The notes beneath the pieces were generated by a model, which saw only the letters and a list, made by a program, of their open reading frames with translations, did no database searches and had not been told where the DNA came from. A stretch of DNA of 33,946 bases from Candidatus Omnitrophota bacterium (GTDB lineage: Bacteria > Omnitrophota > Gorgyraeia > JABMSB01), in contig JABMSB010000087.1 in the NCBI GenBank assembly GCA_013202205.1, positions 1 through 33,946 on the forward strand, given 5' to 3'. Both the position numbers and the translations under genes were made by a program. Below are positions 33,857 to 33,946 of this stretch, piece by piece (positions within the stretch are counted from its first letter, which is position 1; every line of letters starts with the position of its first letter).

Positions 33857-33946
33857 CTAGCTCAATAATTCGGTAACTTTTTGAAGCTTGTCAAATGGGG
33901 TTATATAGTTCAATCCCCCATGCCGGCGTAAGTGGTTATATTCGAA
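33857..33946 (-). CDS. C-terminal end of an IS transposase (integrase-core type), partial at the window edge
   Basis: This is not in the ORF track. Read on the minus strand from 33946, codons give FEYNHLRRHGGLNYITPFDK and then LQKVTELLS and a stop at 33857-33859. The pattern YNxxRxHGGLNYxTPxxK is the standard C-terminal end of DDE integrase-core transposases of the IS3 or IS481 type. The 30 codons fill the frame exactly to the window edge, so the gene continues beyond it. The 52 bp between this stop and the previous gene should hold the IS right end, but I cannot mark the terminal repeat without the other end. Confidence 0.75.
   Translation of the reverse strand, partial: FEYNHLRRHGGLNYITPFDKLQKVTELLS

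Noticed and set aside
1-33946. CRISPR arrays, tRNA or rRNA genes
   Set aside because: No regularly spaced repeats and no tRNA-like or rRNA-like segments were recognised on either strand by eye; a tRNA scan would settle it.

Overview
The window looks like a chromosomal segment of an uncultured, Gram-negative-type bacterium. My best guess is candidate phylum Omnitrophota (OP3). That guess is an inference from the mix of very large unrecognised proteins, pilin-like and secreted proteins, and dense housekeeping gene runs; no rRNA or marker search was possible. Gene density is high, genes often overlap as ATGA, and the starts are a mix of ATG and GTG.

Layout. (1) 3-2069: the 3' part of a large gene that is open through the left edge, with a nucleotidyltransferase-like motif set. 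(2) 2074-2195: a 122-bp hairpin-forming element between two convergent genes. (3) 2201-3992, minus strand: thpR and cinA. (4) 3993-4309: a divergent promoter region with well-formed sigma70-type boxes for cinA and recA. (5) 4310-31542: one co-directional run of about 27 kb. It holds recA-recX-alaS, then six histidine genes (hisD-B-H-A-F-I), then a complete tryptophan set (trpE-G-D-C-F-B-A), then manC, ruvX, an M16 peptidase, an M50 site-2 protease with CBS domains, rpe, a phosphohexomutase, a histidine phosphatase, lepA, lepB, a glycine-zipper lipoprotein with its own promoter, pgsA, der and plsY. (6) 31543-33946: an accessory end with a repeat copy, a pilin-like gene, a secreted YD-repeat-like protein gene, and the C-terminal end of an IS transposase on the minus strand at the right edge.

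How the genes work together. The amino acid block makes the indole-glycerol-phosphate to tryptophan route entirely encoded here, with a TrpE that keeps the LLES feedback motif. The histidine route is only partly encoded: hisG, hisE and hisC are not in the window. ManC and the phosphohexomutase together could supply GDP-mannose. LepB, the M16 and M50 proteases, the lipoprotein, PgsA and PlsY form an envelope-related tail of the run. CinA, ThpR, RecA, RecX, RuvX, LepA and Der are core housekeeping proteins.

Most notable. A family of about 57-bp repeat arms occurs three times. One copy is a symmetrical 122-bp inverted-repeat element. One lies inside the his block, 7 bp before the hisA start codon, and one lies after plsY. 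The two accessory genes at the right end each have a 12-bp perfect palindrome just upstream. One of these palindromes can pair over the pilin ribosome binding site and the other overlaps the -10 box of the secreted-protein gene.
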